Shown here: positions 20,748-34,016 of the stretch, in pieces
How the letters are laid out: each line of letters starts with the position of its first letter
How positions within the stretch are numbered: position 1 is the stretch's first letter
NCBI GenBank assembly: GCA_013398295.1
Contig: VZSF01008499.1
Coordinates: 43,593 to 107,592 of the forward strand
Direction of reading: 5' to 3'
Length of the DNA: 64,000 bases
DNA from: Chionis minor
Lineage: Eukaryota; Chordata; Aves; Charadriiformes; Chionididae
Notes under the pieces: model-generated
Database searches by the model: none
The model's input: only the letters and a program-made list of their open reading frames with translations
What the model was told of the DNA's origin: nothing
Program-made: the position numbers and the translations under genes

Positions 20748-23032
20748 TTTGGGAGGTGAGAGAGGGGATAGGGACCACTTCTTGAAATTTGGTCTTTTCT
20801 CACTCTTTCTTTTTTCCCCATCATCCCAAACCCTGTTCACTCTGACTTCATAACTGCAAAATTACCCAAAGCAATCCAGCACTGTGTAACACTGCTTGTG
20901 AATTAAAACCCACCTTTTATTAATGTTAAGTCTTTCTCTTACTATGCTAATGTCTGGAAAGTACTCTGTAGATAGGCCACAAATTGCTTTAGAATATTTT
21001 CTTTGTGTTATTTTGCTCTCTTCCCCTGGATCAGCAAGAATATGGTTCAAATATTAATTTTATGGTGTGTCTCTCCAGAGTGGAATATAATGTTCAATTA
21101 TGCATTCCATCTGCAAGGCTCTGGATGCACAATCCTACATTAAATAAAAAAACCAATGTGTTTTAAAGAAGAAACAGAGAGAAAGGATATGGCACATAAA
21201 AGCAATGCAAGAAGAGCCTTCCATTATGCCTGACTTTGTGTAAAATCAGAGCGAGCATGTAAACCAGACAGAAGTCCACTGTCTTAAAAATGGAGTCAAT
21301 ACATGCCTTAGATTATGTCATGCTATTAAAACCTTCCTGCAAGATACAAATTTAGAAGTAGAGTGATGCTTCAGATAAATATACCAGAGACCTTATGATG
21401 CACGCATTTCACACGCTCATTCCACACACCCATATGCATGTATAGGAGTGTTTGTTCCGCTTTGCTTGGTAGGTCCCTTAAAACTCTGCCTTTGGAAAGC
21501 GTCCTTTTGCTGCTCGGCGTGGGAAGTGCTCCTGCGGCTGTAATGCACTCGCTTCTCCTTGGGATTTTCCCTACAGCGAGAAAACCTGGACGGGGCTGTG
21601 GCTTCTCTCTCTGTCTAGACACATAAAAGTATAATTAATTCTGAATCCTTTTCCCCTTACTCAGGGGTGGTGCTTTGGGGTGACACCTGCTTTGGAGTTG
21701 AATGGCTATCTTTGTGTCATTCAGAATAGTGGAAATCTTGCTGATGACGCTGCCCAAAATACGACGTGTCCTCTCGGGAGCATCTCTGGTTTTCTCACGG
21801 TGCTTTTCCATGTGGGCTGTGATGTCTTGGTGGCTGTGGCACTCCTCACTGTGAGAGCAGCTGGACCCAGACGTGGGGCTTTTGCTTGGGTAATGAGGAG
21901 ATGTGGTGAAAGCCCTGTGCTGCTAATTGAGGCAAGGCAAATGCAGGGCATTACTTAGCTTGGAATTCAGAGGGCGAGAATGTCTTCAGAGTGGGCCTGG
22001 GCACAGAAAGAGGTGGTTGCTCTTGAATGCAGCTGCCTTGAACGCCGTTGAGAATGGGTGGGCAAGCTCTGGAGAGGGAGAAGCCCCATGGAGCCTGTTA
22101 CCTGCTGTCCCTTGGGATAACAACCCAAGCACTTCTCTGCATGGGCACTCGGCCACTCAGGTTTACTAGAAGGAGCATTTCAAGTATTCCTCCTCAGCGT
22201 GTCTGTTTTTTTCAGGAAAGTGCACTGCTTCTTTCTTTGGCACTTCACCAAGTGCTCTTGGCAAAGCTGTCAAATGTGTCATTGTAATGGGAGGCCTCTT
22301 TGCCGCGGTTTGAGGAGCGAGAGCTGGCTGGGAAGCGCGGGGCCGGGCCGAGGAGGACTGGTTGCAGAGAGCTCTCAGCGGAAATCCTTTGACTCTGGAA
22401 CTTGTTTGCTCTGGCAAACTCCCTGTGCCTGTCTGGACACAATGAGGGTTCAAGACACATGGCTTTTGTTTGGTTTTCCTGGAGGGAAGGCTTTGCTTTT
22501 CATTTGGCTGAATTTCTGGGTGGTAGAGAAAGAGGCAGAGAGAGATTGTGCTTCAGGCTGTATCGATCTTTGCCTTGCGTGAGGTTGATACTGGTGCTTT
22601 TTGGTGACCTTTTGGTTTCTGCGTCAGACATCAATACCACAGAGATGGGCTCTTTGTATGCCTTTGTCAGAGACAATGAAATAGAGGCTTAGGCCCTTGG
22701 GGAAATTGCAGGTGTTCCCCACTCCCTGGCTGCAGGTGGAGATCAGATGGATGCTCTCACTCTGTAGCTCCCAGCAGCCTCTAGCTCTTTTTCTACCACC
22801 CCTGGATCTTCTGCCACAACCTCACACAGCCATGACCCTCCTGAAGAGCTCTCAAGCTGTTAGGAAGGGGACAGAGTTGGAAGGTGCGGTGTGCAGTAAA
22901 CCTCAAGAGCTCCTGGAGGAAGAATTACCAAGTGCAGAGAAAATTACTTTAAGAAGAACACGCACCCAGTTTCTAAAATAATGTTAAAAAAGTGGTGGTG
23001 TGGAAAGTGGCTTTGACTTTGCTTTCTAGAAA

Positions 23033-23054
23033 GTTTGTTTGTTTGTTTGTTTGT
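23033..23054 (+). repeat. (GTTT)n tetranucleotide microsatellite
   Basis: Five perfect GTTT units plus a partial unit. Confidence 0.9.
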
Positions 23055-24689
23055 GAAATATTCCTACATGAGGCAATGCTTGTAGAGTAGTCCCGAGAAG
23101 ATGAGGTATGTTTTTTTACAATCCATGGATCTAAAGAGACCCTAGTTTTTAAAAATGCTTTGAAACAATGCCATGCAGAGAATAAGAAGACACACAAACT
23201 GGAATGCACTTTAGCATCAAGTCTGATCATTTGGTCTCACTGAATCAGATCTGCCAGATCCTAGATCATTTCAGTACGCCTTGGAGGACATGATGCGAGG
23301 AAAACACTATATCAACTTAAAGAGCCCAGTAAAGTGCTCTAGCAAGTTATCACAACCTCTACCAGCCAGGGATGTTGCAGAAATCAGTAAGAAGTGTGAT
23401 TTCAGGAGCATCACTTGAAAATTGGCTGCAGGCTTGCTCATCTGTGAAGGCTGCAAATGTATAGCTCTTAAACACCAAGCAGAAACTGGAGTCATAGAAT
23501 CTGAGATTTATTTTCCCCCAAACCACTTTTAATCTCTGGAAAAGAACTTCAAGGAAGCATCAGCCTTGAGTGCTGAATACCTAAGGCTGGATTGCTGACC
23601 CTCTGAAATCAGTGGGAGATCTTTCACTGATTTTGTTTTGCTTTGAGCAATGCACCTCCAAATCCTCAGAAGTCGGATAACAACATACAGTAATTGCACC
23701 TTCCTCCATGTAATAGCTGGTGTGATATCTAGCGAGTCGCATAAGTTGCTTTAAGCACACTCCTGTTTCCCTGAGCTACACTGTGGTTTTACTGGAAATT
23801 TGTACGTGAGATCACAGCCTCTTCTGAACCAAGTGGGTGCTCCCAGTGTGCTAGCACTTCATTAGAAAATACAGACATGTTAGAAAAGTAGGAAGAGATT
23901 AAGTGACACCAGGGAAAAGTATTGAAGCTGCACTGTGCACCCAGTAAAGCCAATCCAGGGAAAAGACAGCAGCCTCAGTAGTGTAAAGGAAAGTCAAGTC
24001 ATTAAAAGGGATTGCAAATTGGGTGGTATAATGCCTATAATAAGTCTTTGAAAGTGTGTTTAGCACAATCCTCCTGACAGAAATGAAACTATGGGAGCTA
24101 CAGGCACATTTTCAAATAGGCTGTGGTTTGCTTAACTGTCTCCCTACAAATACATGCCTGGGAAGTGCATTAGGTGTCTCCCTGCTTCCATTATAAACTC
24201 ACTTCTCCTCATACCACACTACTTTGTCTTTGTGGAGCAATGTCTCTTAAGATTCCTGGTTTGGGTGTGTACAAGCATGGCATGAGCTGCAGGTGCTGCA
24301 GAGCAGCATCCCCCTGCCAAACAGGAAGAGGTGGTCTTGTCTGATCAAGGCTTATCTCCCTTCCAAAGGCATTTCTGATTGTTCTTATTAATTGTGATCT
24401 CCCCCAGGTGAGAGTGGTAACCTGTGTCATGCTCCAGTATCCTGGTTCAATTCAAACTCAGGTGGTTGCACTCTGGCTTTCTTGCAAGCTCATCCTGCAG
24501 AAGCATATTCCTTACTTCAAATGTTAAACTGATGCCTCATGTATTAGAGCAACAGCAGCATTTCACTACATTGGAAGGTGAACAATTTCTTTTCATGAGG
24601 CCTACCACAGTGATTCAAATTTGCAAAGCAAATGAGTGTGCTCATTCCAACAGCATCATCTTTGCACAGCATCTTTTATCCAGGAACTT

Positions 24690-25438
24690 TATGGAGTTCA
24701 GCCAGGGGAAGTGCAAATTCTTGCACCTGGGGAGGAATAACCCTTGGGCAGCAGTACATGCTGGGGGCCACCCAGATGGAAAGCAGCTTGGCCGAGAAGG
24801 ACCTGGGGAGCCAACAACGTGTGCTTGTGGCAAAGAAGGTGAGTGGTCCCTGGGCTGCTTTAGGAGAGGTATTGCCCACAGGTTGAGGGAGGTGATCTGC
24901 TACCACTGGTGAGGCCACACCTGGATTGCTGTGTCTGGTTTTGGGCTCCCTCTCCCTCCCAAGAGAGACATGGACACACTAAAGAGGGTCCAGCTAAGGG
25001 CCACGAAGATCATGAAGGGACTGGAGCATCTCTCCTATGGGGAAAGGCTGAAAGAGTTGGCACTTTTCAGCCTGGAGACGAGAAGGCTCAGGAGGGATAT
25101 CATCAATGTGCACAAATACCTGAAGGGAGGGTGCATAGAGGATGGAGCCAGGCTCTTTCCAGTGGTGTCCAGTGCCAGGAGCAGAGGTCATGGGCACAAA
25201 CGGAAACACAGGTGGTGCCGTCTGAATATCAAAAGAAACTTTTTCTACTGTGAGGGTGACTGAGCACTAGCTGAAGTTGCCCAGAGCGGTTGTGGAGTCT
25301 CCATCTTTGGAAGTATTCAAAACTTGACTGGACATGGCCCTGGGCAACTGACTCTAGGTCAGCCAGCTTGAGCAGAGGGGGCGGGGCTGGACAAAATGAC
25401 CTCCAGAGGTGTCTTCCAACCTCAACCATTCTGTGATC
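24690..25438 (+). mobile_element. CR1 LINE copy C, 5'-truncated
   Basis: It begins in the region after the RT catalytic core (text like EFSQGKCKFLHLGRNN) and continues through GRNNP.., the ESSLAEKDLG phrase, KRVQLRATKIMKGLEHLSY, RRLRRDIINVHKYLKGGC and CRLNIKRNFFYCEGD to a 3' UTR ending CAACCTCAACCATTCTGTGAT at about 25438. A short deletion around 24895-24910 removes the segment that encodes the PLYSALVRP phrase in other copies, and frames change at 24830-24930, so only 24931-25263 (110 codons) is continuously open. It is the same subtype as copy B, with the GGTGCCGTCTGAA-type C-terminus, and is less decayed than B. There is no endonuclease or catalytic RT, so it is not autonomous. Confidence 0.92.
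24931..25263 (+). pseudogene. CR1 ORF2 C-terminal fragment in copy C
   Basis: A 110-codon open segment of the CR1 polyprotein downstream of the RT catalytic boxes. It runs from the phrase KRDMDTLKRVQLRATKIM through LFSLETRRLRRDI and YLKGGCIEDGARLFPVV to RLNIKRNFFYCEGD and a TGA. The initiating methionine and length are accidental: the frame begins after the small deletion near 24900 and the element is 5'-truncated. It is not expected to be expressed as a protein. Confidence 0.8.
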
Positions 25439-28091
25439 TAGGATAAATCCTCTTTTTAAATGTCTTCCTGAAGTGCTTTGAAACAAAGCCATGTGGAGAA
25501 TGGGGACCCAGCTAGGAGTGCAATTTGGTATAAAATCTCCCCCCTGCCCCTGTTTTGTCTCCCCAGCTGAGATCTGCTGGGTATAGTGTTCAGTCTTGAC
25601 TTTAGGATTTTCAGTAGCACCAGAGTAACAAGAAAGCAGGTGCCAAATCACTAAGTGTGGGAGTTTGGCTGGCCTCCCCCTGGTACTCAGTGTAAGGGAG
25701 GTTGCAATTCAGCCTTTGATAAAAAACCGCGAGTGCTGCAGTCTGCCTGCTCTGTTTGCATACAGCTCATCTGCCTGAGCCTGTCTGAGTGTGTCTGATG
25801 GCTTACTCAGTCTCCAAAGTGTTTGTTCGTACTGTGCAAATCTGCCAGGTGTGGTTGATGTGAGGTGGCCCTTTTACTACTGGGAGTCCACCTGGACTGT
25901 GGGTCGGTCCTGCTTGTTGTCTATATGGACAGCAAGTCTGATCTCGAGAGCCATCTCAGAGGATTTGTTAGGCTGTTCTAGATAGAGCTAACGCATCGTG
26001 CAGGCTGCAGGGCACAAATAAGGAGGCAGTCGAGCCCCAGACCCTGCTTTGGGAACCAGCAGGGCTGTTCCCGCTTTCTTGGGTAGGGGTGAAGGGAGTT
26101 TTAGACTCCACAACCTGCATACCAGCTAAGCAAGGAAAATAGCTTCCTTCCTTCCTAACTTGGACACAGTAAAGGCAAATGCATTCTGGTGACATGATTC
26201 TTCCCTGAAGCAAAATGTTTTCAGAGCTCCACTGGCCATATGGATCTCTGCGCACACAGTTTTCCATGAATATTGCATTAATCCATATTCCAAGTTATGA
26301 ATTGCAATCAATCCATTCTTGCGCTAACCAAGCTGCAGCTGCTCCCAGCTGAAAAGTCTTTTGAACTCTGCCAGACAAAATATTCCAAGTCTCGTTCCAA
26401 GGTGCAGTAATTGTCATTGTGGTTCTCAGGCTCTCATACATATTTAATTTAGAGTACATATCGAAATGTGCATTCTGCTGACACTGAAGCTGGTGCCAAT
26501 GCTTACAGTGATGTTGTCTGAAGACTAATGAAAGACCAAAATTGTTTCAATACACGGTAATACATTGATTTCAACTTTAGTACAGTTAAGCTGTATTGGT
26601 AGTAAATCATTCAAAAGCCTAAGTGAATGCACTGCATGATAAATTAAAGGGAAGCATCAGCTGCAAATCTTCAGAGTGTATCTGGGCTGTCCTCTGGATT
26701 CATGGTGTTTGGAGCTAGGAGACTGCTTTCCTCTCTTGTGAAGACAGGAACCACTTGTGAGTGGGCATGAGAAACGAGGTCTAAGATTTCTCCTGGGTCC
26801 CATGTAGTCTAGTTTTACCTTGGCTTGTTTTAAGGAAGGAACATCCTTGCCCTTTGGATGTAGACTCCAGTGATCTGACAGTCAGGAGGGAGTTCAAAAC
26901 AGCTATTTTATTCAGAGATGTGGGTTTTTTTAATTTATTTTTTTCTGTCTTAATATTCGTGAATTATAAGTAAACTCTCTAAATAAATAAAAAATTAACA
27001 TTTTGATGACATAATGTGGAAATGCTCTTCCATTTCAGTGGATGTGGACAATGTTATATTATTCATGTTGAATCCTCTTTCATGTAGATGGGACAGAAGG
27101 ACATGATTTCTTCACTTTATGAGCTCAGGACTCTCAAGTTTAGTGTTAAAGACTGAGTACCTGACCTTTCCGTTTTTAGGCCACTTCCTGGGATTGTGTG
27201 AACACTCATTGTTTAATGTTATTTTGAAAAGAAATTATTAATACTTTATGGTTGGTTTCTACTGAAGTTGTGCAGATTGTACCAGGTTTGAAAACTATTG
27301 AGCCTCAGTCATGTTTTGCCAGTAGCTCTTATTTCTCAGAACTTGGGACTATGAAACAGTTTTCTTCCTTTTAGTATAATACAAGTACTTAAAAATGAGC
27401 ATTTGGGGGATTTTATAGGGATTCAAACCCCAATATTCACTCTTCTCTTCCTTCTTGTCTTTATGTATCTGTGTATGCAGAATTTTTCATGTATGTACAT
27501 AGAGATATATAAAATCAAATGGATCTCATCTGAAAGTTTGAAAAAGAAAAACGGCCTGACCAAACCCTTACAGGGTAGTTTTTGTGAGTTGAGCAGCTCT
27601 TGTGGCCATTCTGCGGCCCTGCTCCTGCTCAGGCAGAGTGGGGACTGGGGATGGGGATGGTGGGGCAGAGGTGCTATCAGAAGCTCACTGCTTGCATTGC
27701 TGGTGGGTTTAAAGGTGCCCTGGGTTTCAGATGCATCCAAGACTCTCTTAGGATCATCTCAGAAATGGAATGGTAGGTCAGGTCTGGAACGCTTACTCAG
27801 CAAAATTCCTGAGGAAAGGATTGTGAGTTCCCATCATTGCTACCCTGTTTCTGCTCCTTGAATTCCCTTGGCCGCTCCCAGGAAGGACAGTCCATTTGAT
27901 CTGAAACGCTGAGACAACAGGCAGTTTATGTTTAAACATAAAATGACTTTTCTAACCATATATTTGCAATTAAGCTGTTGTTTTTATTAGTCACAAGGGA
28001 TAATTGCATCCAGAAATTCCCGAAGAAAAAGTTATACTGGGCAAACAATATTACACTGATGTTTCAATTATATGAGTAATTTTCTAGCATA

Positions 28092-28140
28092 GATCAGCAA
28101 TAAACTTCCCTAAAGGGCCTATTAAACAGGAAGCAAGAAA
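28092..28140 (+). repeat. Diverged 49-bp repeat, copy 1
   Basis: It aligns without gaps to 28972-29020: both start GATCAGCAA, and both contain AACAG followed by AAGCAAGAA near the end. About 37 of 49 positions agree, and nearly all differences are C/T or A/G transitions. The element family is not recognised. Confidence 0.6.
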
Positions 28141-28971
28141 ACAGAGATGGGGCACTTGCCAGATGTTAGTGTGTCTAGTGCTCGTATGTCAGTTCATCCC
28201 CACTCTTTTTGTCTTTAGGCAAGTTGTCAGCAAAATCCCACGTCACCTGTAGACAGCAGGTGTGCATGGGAAGGCTTTCTTCTGGAGAAAGAAGATTCCT
28301 GAGGCTTGGGTCTGAAAGAAAAGAGTCCCTGGTTCCTGCCTTTTGAAGTCTGTCTGCCGAATCTCCTCACAGTGGAAACAAGGACATGCCATGTGTTTCA
28401 GTGAACTTTGGTGAGTAATTGGGAGAAAACCCGAGATGTCTGTGATGGAAGTGCTGCTCCCATGTCAGAGTCTGGGACAATGGACATCAGGGCAGGGATC
28501 ACCCTCCCTTAACTGGAGCACCAATGCTTCAAACCCAAACCCTTTGAAACACTATCAGAGGAAGCGGACAGAAGCCAAGAGCTGCCTTATTCACTTGTCA
28601 GGTGCAGCAAACGCTGTTTTTCCATTGTAATTCTTCTCTTAGCCTCGCTGCCATACAAGCCAAAGCCCTGCTATAAATTTCCCTTATCCTATCATAAGAG
28701 TGCTTTTATTGGTAATAGCTTATTTCACACGCTGACCCATTTTACGGTATTCTGGCAAAGCAAACAACCCATTAGGAGGATTTTCTGAGTGCGCCGTGTT
28801 GGGAAAAAATATACTACCAAACATTTCCTAATGCACAGTCAGGCAGAAAAAATGGGCCTGCATCCCCCATTCCCTGTGAAGCCCAGCTTGGCTTGTGCCA
28901 CTTTCTGCTGTGCCACCTGTGCCTCATCTCCTCAGAAAGTCCCTGCAGAGGCAGAGGGACTCCTCTGCAAA

Positions 28972-29020
28972 GATCAGCAACAAGTTTTTCGAAGGGGTCT
29001 GTTGAACAGCAAGCAAGAAG
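28972..29020 (+). repeat. Diverged 49-bp repeat, copy 2
   Basis: The partner of 28092-28140 in the same orientation, 880 bp downstream. The similarity does not clearly extend into the flanks. Confidence 0.6.
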
Positions 29021-29246
29021 GGTGGGGGTTAGTCCCTGCTGTGTCTCACAGTGGGGCAGGCAAGCTTCAGTGGTGGCACAGGAGCTACTGTGGCTGGATG
29101 TGATGGGTTACGCTGGGCTCAGCAAAGGGGTACACGTGTGTGCCGTGCCACGGAGCCATGAGGAGATGTTTGAGCTGCCCAGGATGCTGGAAGCAGCCCC
29201 ACTGGCTGGGATGGCATGGTCTAATGTCTCCCTGCTTCTACCTACA

Positions 29247-29261
29247 GTGGTGGTGGTGGTG
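29247..29261 (+). repeat. (GTG)n microsatellite
   Basis: About five GTG units following CTACA. Short. Confidence 0.75.
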
Positions 29262-29463
29262 TTAAGAGTTTGCTTCAGGATCTCGGTAAGGTAATCTGCT
29301 GTCTGGACATAATCGGTGAGAGAGCTTGGAAAAAGTTATCCCTGCTCTCTCCCATGCTGCCAACTCCGGAAAGAGCTTGCAGGATGTAATCTGCCCTCCA
29401 GCAGCCATTTCTTTGATCCAGGTGACCCCTTCCATGCACCAGAGTTATCACCTTCCCCTAATA

Positions 29464-29482
29464 TAGAATCATAGAATCAGAG
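29464..29482 (-). mobile_element. Possible CR1 3'-tip remnant (reverse orientation)
   Basis: ATAGAATCATAGAATCAGA contains two copies of the reverse complement of ATTCTATG, the terminal CR1 repeat. No CR1 3'-UTR text follows, so this may be only the tip of a severely truncated copy, or chance. Confidence 0.3.
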
Positions 29483-29939
29483 CTAGAGCTGTATTTTCTT
29501 ACTTTTTTCTTGTTTTTTAAACTTTCCCACTGGCAAGATTATCGTCTGCCTGCACTGCCGCTTTGACTCCAACTCATCCTGGTAGCCAAGGGCAGGGTCT
29601 TTCCTCCTGGTTGTCCACAGAGAGCTCTGCCACTGGCTTCCACCTGGCAGTGGTGGTGGGCGAAGCCTGTTTTGACATGCTGTGTGTGGAGCAGCTCAGG
29701 GTTGTCCTGGAGCTGGGCTCGTTCTCGGCTTTTGGGAAGGAGAGCAGCAGCACGTGGTCTGAGCCAGGAGCCTTGCACACATGGAAGGTGACTCCAGTGC
29801 AAGAGGTCAGTGGTGCTCTTCCCCATGCTGTGCTCGCTGGTCCTCTCTTCTCCATCTTTTTCCACACTTCTTTTCCTTCGTAAGCCCTTCAGGGACAGCT
29901 GTTTGAGTCACAAAAATCGGCTAGAAATCAATCTCCGTG

Positions 29940-30290
29940 AGCTCCTGATTTAAATACGGGCACACTCTGATTAACTTCTAGCTCCGCTCCAACTTCCCCT
30001 TCAGTTCCTCTCAAATTAGCCTCTAATTATCTCAGTTGTAATCACCCGTTGTGATAAAGTTAAAGTAATAACGATTCTTTTTGATAGTACAATGTTTTCT
30101 CTATGAATGTTGTAGCTAATAAAGACAGAATGCCAAGCTGCTTATGGGAAACAGATTTTTACAGATCCTAAACAAATGCCCCGCATAGTTCATGTACAGA
30201 TAATAAAAGAACAAAGTAAGTCTTCTAAGGAAAATTTATATCTTGATAAAAAATTCTATCTGTATATTTATGTTCCAAAACACTGGTTTT
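29940..30290. promoter_or_regulatory. Candidate conserved noncoding element
   Basis: AT-rich, repeat-free sequence with clustered homeodomain-type cores (TAATTA at 30024-30029, plus ATTAAC, AAATTAGC and TGTAATCA) and a CACCCGTTGTGATAAAG phrase nearby. It has the look of a vertebrate developmental enhancer. This is an impression from base composition and motifs only; conservation cannot be seen from one genome. Confidence 0.2.
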
Positions 30291-30709
30291 AAAGGCCCAG
30301 AACCTAATGTCAGTGCTTGAGGCCAAAGTAGGGGACTCAAGACGCCTGCTCAGGTTTCTTCACCTCTGTGGCACCGGGAGCTGGGCTGCAGCTCAGACCA
30401 CGAAGCTCCTCTGCCGTGCACTGCTGAGTGAGCGTTTTAGCACCTCTCCATGCCTTGTCCGGGCAACATCCAGACAGGGCCTTTGTCCCCGGGGTACTCA
30501 GCCTAGGAGGTGTTTTTAAGTGTTCCTATCACATTGCGTGTTCACAGGAGCATTTTGCTTTCAGGAAGGAAACCGATGTGCCTCAAAGCCGAATGAAGGT
30601 GTAGCCACAGGGGAAAGGGGGTGCCGGGGTGCAGCGTGGGGAGGGTGGCGTGCAGCCCCCGTCTCCTGAAGTTATGCCACGTCACGTAAGATAAAGCACA
30701 TTGTATACA

Positions 30710-30735
30710 AGGGGGGGGTGTGTGTGTGCATGTGT
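30710..30735 (+). repeat. G run followed by (TG)n
   Basis: Eight Gs followed by TGTGTGTGTG and CATGTGT. A simple repeat. Confidence 0.8.
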
Positions 30736-33700
30736 CACAAGTGCGTGCAACTCAATACCGAGTGTGGAGGGCATTCAGCAGGGAAAACATGTGCGCAACG
30801 TGGGGAGACAGTTCTGCGTCGCAGTCCGTGCGTGAAGGAGGGCTTACGCGCTTTACATTAAGGCAGCCATTTGTTAGAACGCCTAAGCAGAGCACAGAGG
30901 CTTGGCTCTAGGCTTCTTTCTTTTCCCTGGTCTCGATCATTATGATAGGTGTTTGTGCCTCCTTTCTCAAAGAGCCTTTCGCTCACTTTTTAAAAGTTGC
31001 CAACCATTAATTTCCATTTGGGGTTTTTTTTGACCTATTCAGCTGTAAATTTGTTTCGGGGACAGGGGCTGTGCCTGCTCCTTGCACCCCAGGTGTACTC
31101 AGGTGACATCAGCAATGGGATTTTAAAAAAGGACTTGGGATGTGGAGCAATCAAATGGCAGCTAGCATGAAGGCTCTCTTCTTGGTTCAGCCAGGCTCTT
31201 TCTGTGCCTGAAACACTTCATCCCCTCTAGGCTTTTCACAGTCATAGGCAAGGAGGGGTTTGTAGGGGGTGCATGTGAAATTTACATTAATATTTGTCTA
31301 CGGCAGTGTGTCCTCTTGCTGTAATAACACCAGCACGTTACTGGAAGTCTTTGGATAAATCCATTATGAGAGTTGAGTACTGTGGATGGTAAATGTGGCT
31401 GTCCAGAAGCTTTGGGATAGGCACACGCTGTGTATTCCCCATCATATCTTTGCCCTCCCTGACTGCAGGGAGCTATGAAGGCCGGGGCGAAAGGGCTGCC
31501 ACAGGCAGGCATTTTCTTACAAGCAGGAAAATGGTTTATAAATCTTTGACAGAGCAAGCTGGTTTTGTTAATTACTGTCTTGGTGGTGCAAATACCGTAC
31601 AAAGAAAAATAAGGAAAGGAGGCCTTGAATACTGGGGTCTATACTATGTAATCACTGATGTAATTAATATACATTGCTCTTTTGGTAGAATTTCCCCCTC
31701 GCGAGGCCCATGATTATTTAAACCAATGGGCACATTTGTATCTTCTTTAGCGTCCTCAGCTTTACAAATAACTGTGGGACATCTGACTGAAGTACAGTCC
31801 CTGCTACTTTAATGTTACACATCAGTGGTTAGAACAGATTTGTTCCTGAGTACCTTCAAAACCAGAAGAATGGATACTTCTGGTATCTTTTATTCTAACC
31901 AAGAGAAAGTCTTTCCAGTTCAGCATCTAGGCAGAAAAACGAACAACCTAATTAGACCAAAATTTCTCAAGAGCAGGGAAAGCATTTCTCACTTTTTTTG
32001 GCATGCGATATCAAACTTGTGAGCTTTATGTAAAACGTTTAGGAAAGAAACAGCCATTATAACCAATAAGCTATTAGTTCTACACTAACATAACTAATTA
32101 GGTCCTCGATTCAATATGAAAAAACAAATAAAGCTCTGCAGTGTGCAGCTTTGTGTTACTCAGTCTTTTTCTGCTCTTGAGCAAACTTGTTCTGCGTGCC
32201 AAAGGCGAGAGCATTAATTGAGTACAGAACCTGTTTATAAATCCAGCGCAGCTCACGGTTTGATGGGTGCCACCACTGTTCATTCCCACCTTGCCACTGT
32301 CTGTAATTAACCTTCTGCAGCTTGAAATTCTCCGTGAAATGAAGGATGGGTTCTTGTTTTGGTGGCGCTGCTCTGGCCTAAATTAAAGTGGCCAAACTCC
32401 TGCTGCATCTCAAAGTCCTTACCTGGCCTTGTGGGCAACCTGGGAATGAGACAAAAGTGACATAGGGTCGCTCTTCTAGGGAAATAACACTGTGGGCAAA
32501 AGGAGGGTACGAGGCTTGTTGTGACTTTTCATTGATTATTCCTTATGACAAATTTGGTACGAGCTCCGTTGCTCCCTAACAGAGGCATACGGTGTACTGC
32601 CAAAGAGGAGACTGCCTGCCAGGTACAGTTACCGACACAGGTGTGCACTAGCACATGTAGAGTGAAGATGGGCTTCACATATGAATCTGTCCTCCTCCCA
32701 AATGTGGGACCAATCTAGTGCCTGTTGGAGTCAGTGGGACCTTCCCTGTTGACCTCAGTGGGCAGAGCTCAGTGTCGACCTATGGAGCAGGAGCAGGAGT
32801 GCATTCCCCAGCACCTCCTCCATGCCATGCACTTCCAGTGCTCCCCTTGTGCTGCCTCCGGTACTTGCCAGGCCTCTCTGTTAGCTGATTTAACTCACTA
32901 AAATAGCACGGAAATAGGCAAAGCNATATCTGGTGTGAAGGGAAGGAGCAGCAGGGCAGCCTGGGATGGGGGCAAGGCCATGGCTGGGGCAGCAGCAGGG
33001 AAATCTGGGGGGAGGAGAGCAGCAGCCCTGCCTTGGTCAGCGAGCTGCCAGACTGCCTGGGCTGCATGTGAAACCACAGACGAATTCCTCATGTCAATGT
33101 CTTTATTTTGGTTATTGTTTGAAGGAGTCTCCTTATATCCAGTTTCCAATGAAAACATCATGTACTCCCTAAAATCTGAGCTCGAATATGAACATGTTGC
33201 ACTACAGGGACTAAAGTCTACCAGTTGTGTAACGTAGATGAATGCCTTTGAAAAACAAATCCTTAATCAAAGTTACACTCCATTTGTTTTTTAAATTTTC
33301 ATTTTCCATTTAAGTGGCTGTTTCATTGCTATGAGAAGCATTAAGAGCTATTCATGTTTTTCTTCTTGTGGCTCTTTTAAAACTGAACTTCCCTTGTTAT
33401 TAATGTCCTGGCGGTGGATATTCTCACTTATCTGCCCTGTACTCATAGCTTGGGTCCAAGAGTACCTGTGAAGGGTTTTAGTTTCTTCATGCAGAAGTTT
33501 ATGCATTGTTATTTTAACTATTTGAATGTTTTCATTGTAAAGTACCGTTTCTTTCTCACTATATTGTTGTAATTGTATATTAAGTTAACTTAAGGCAGAG
33601 AAATTCTTTTTCTCCTGTTATGTCTTTTTGTCATGCTGCAGTTAATTCAATATTGACTTGTAAAAATAACATCAATGAAATTATAGATGCAGCTACGTTG

Positions 33701-33987
33701 TAACTCTTTTTTTACCTAGCCACTGAAGGAAAGTAAAACAAAGGTGCAAAATGTAGGCTGGTCAAAAAGGCTAATTTCAACATGAGGAGAAGTGGGGAAA
33801 AGCTACCTATTGTAAGAAGAAGATATGCTGTGTGTGCTAACAAGCCATTTATTTCTACACAGGTGCTGGCTTTGGTCAAAAAGACTGAAGAGGTCACTTT
33901 TCTGCTCTGACTTCCTCCTGTGAACATTTAACCAAGGTAAGAGAGTCACTGCTGCAGATTACCACTGACACTCATGAACTTATTTTC

Positions 33988-34016
33988 CTGTGGGATACCC
34001 TTTCTGTGGGATACCT
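33988..34016 (+). repeat. Short tandem duplication
   Basis: CTGTGGGATACC occurs twice with a spacer of CTTT, and both copies are followed by CTTT/TTTT. It is a recent-looking direct duplication of about 16 bp. Confidence 0.8.

Larger units (their letters stand above)
13859..24689. other. Unique noncoding DNA with scattered simple repeats
   Basis: About 10.8 kb without a recognised gene or confident transposon. It includes the TG/CA region (14905-15102), a stop-to-stop frame after a splice-acceptor-like tract (15799-16017), a perfect inverted repeat (18971-18991), A and T runs (19106-19120, 20520-20533), a G/T tract (20721-20747) and a GTTT tetranucleotide tract (23033-23054). The long open frame at 14827-15438 crosses the TG repeats and is Cys/His/Val-rich because of them; I do not take it as a gene. 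Confidence 0.45.

Noticed and set aside
24424..24912. A 162-codon open frame ending inside CR1 copy C.
   Set aside because: Its second half is CR1-derived in a shifted frame and the first half is unrelated unique DNA; it is an accidental fusion.
27403..27861. A 152-codon open frame on the plus strand.
   Set aside because: Its composition is unremarkable, no family is recognised, and there is no promoter or splice evidence; the length is reachable by chance in 64 kb over six frames.
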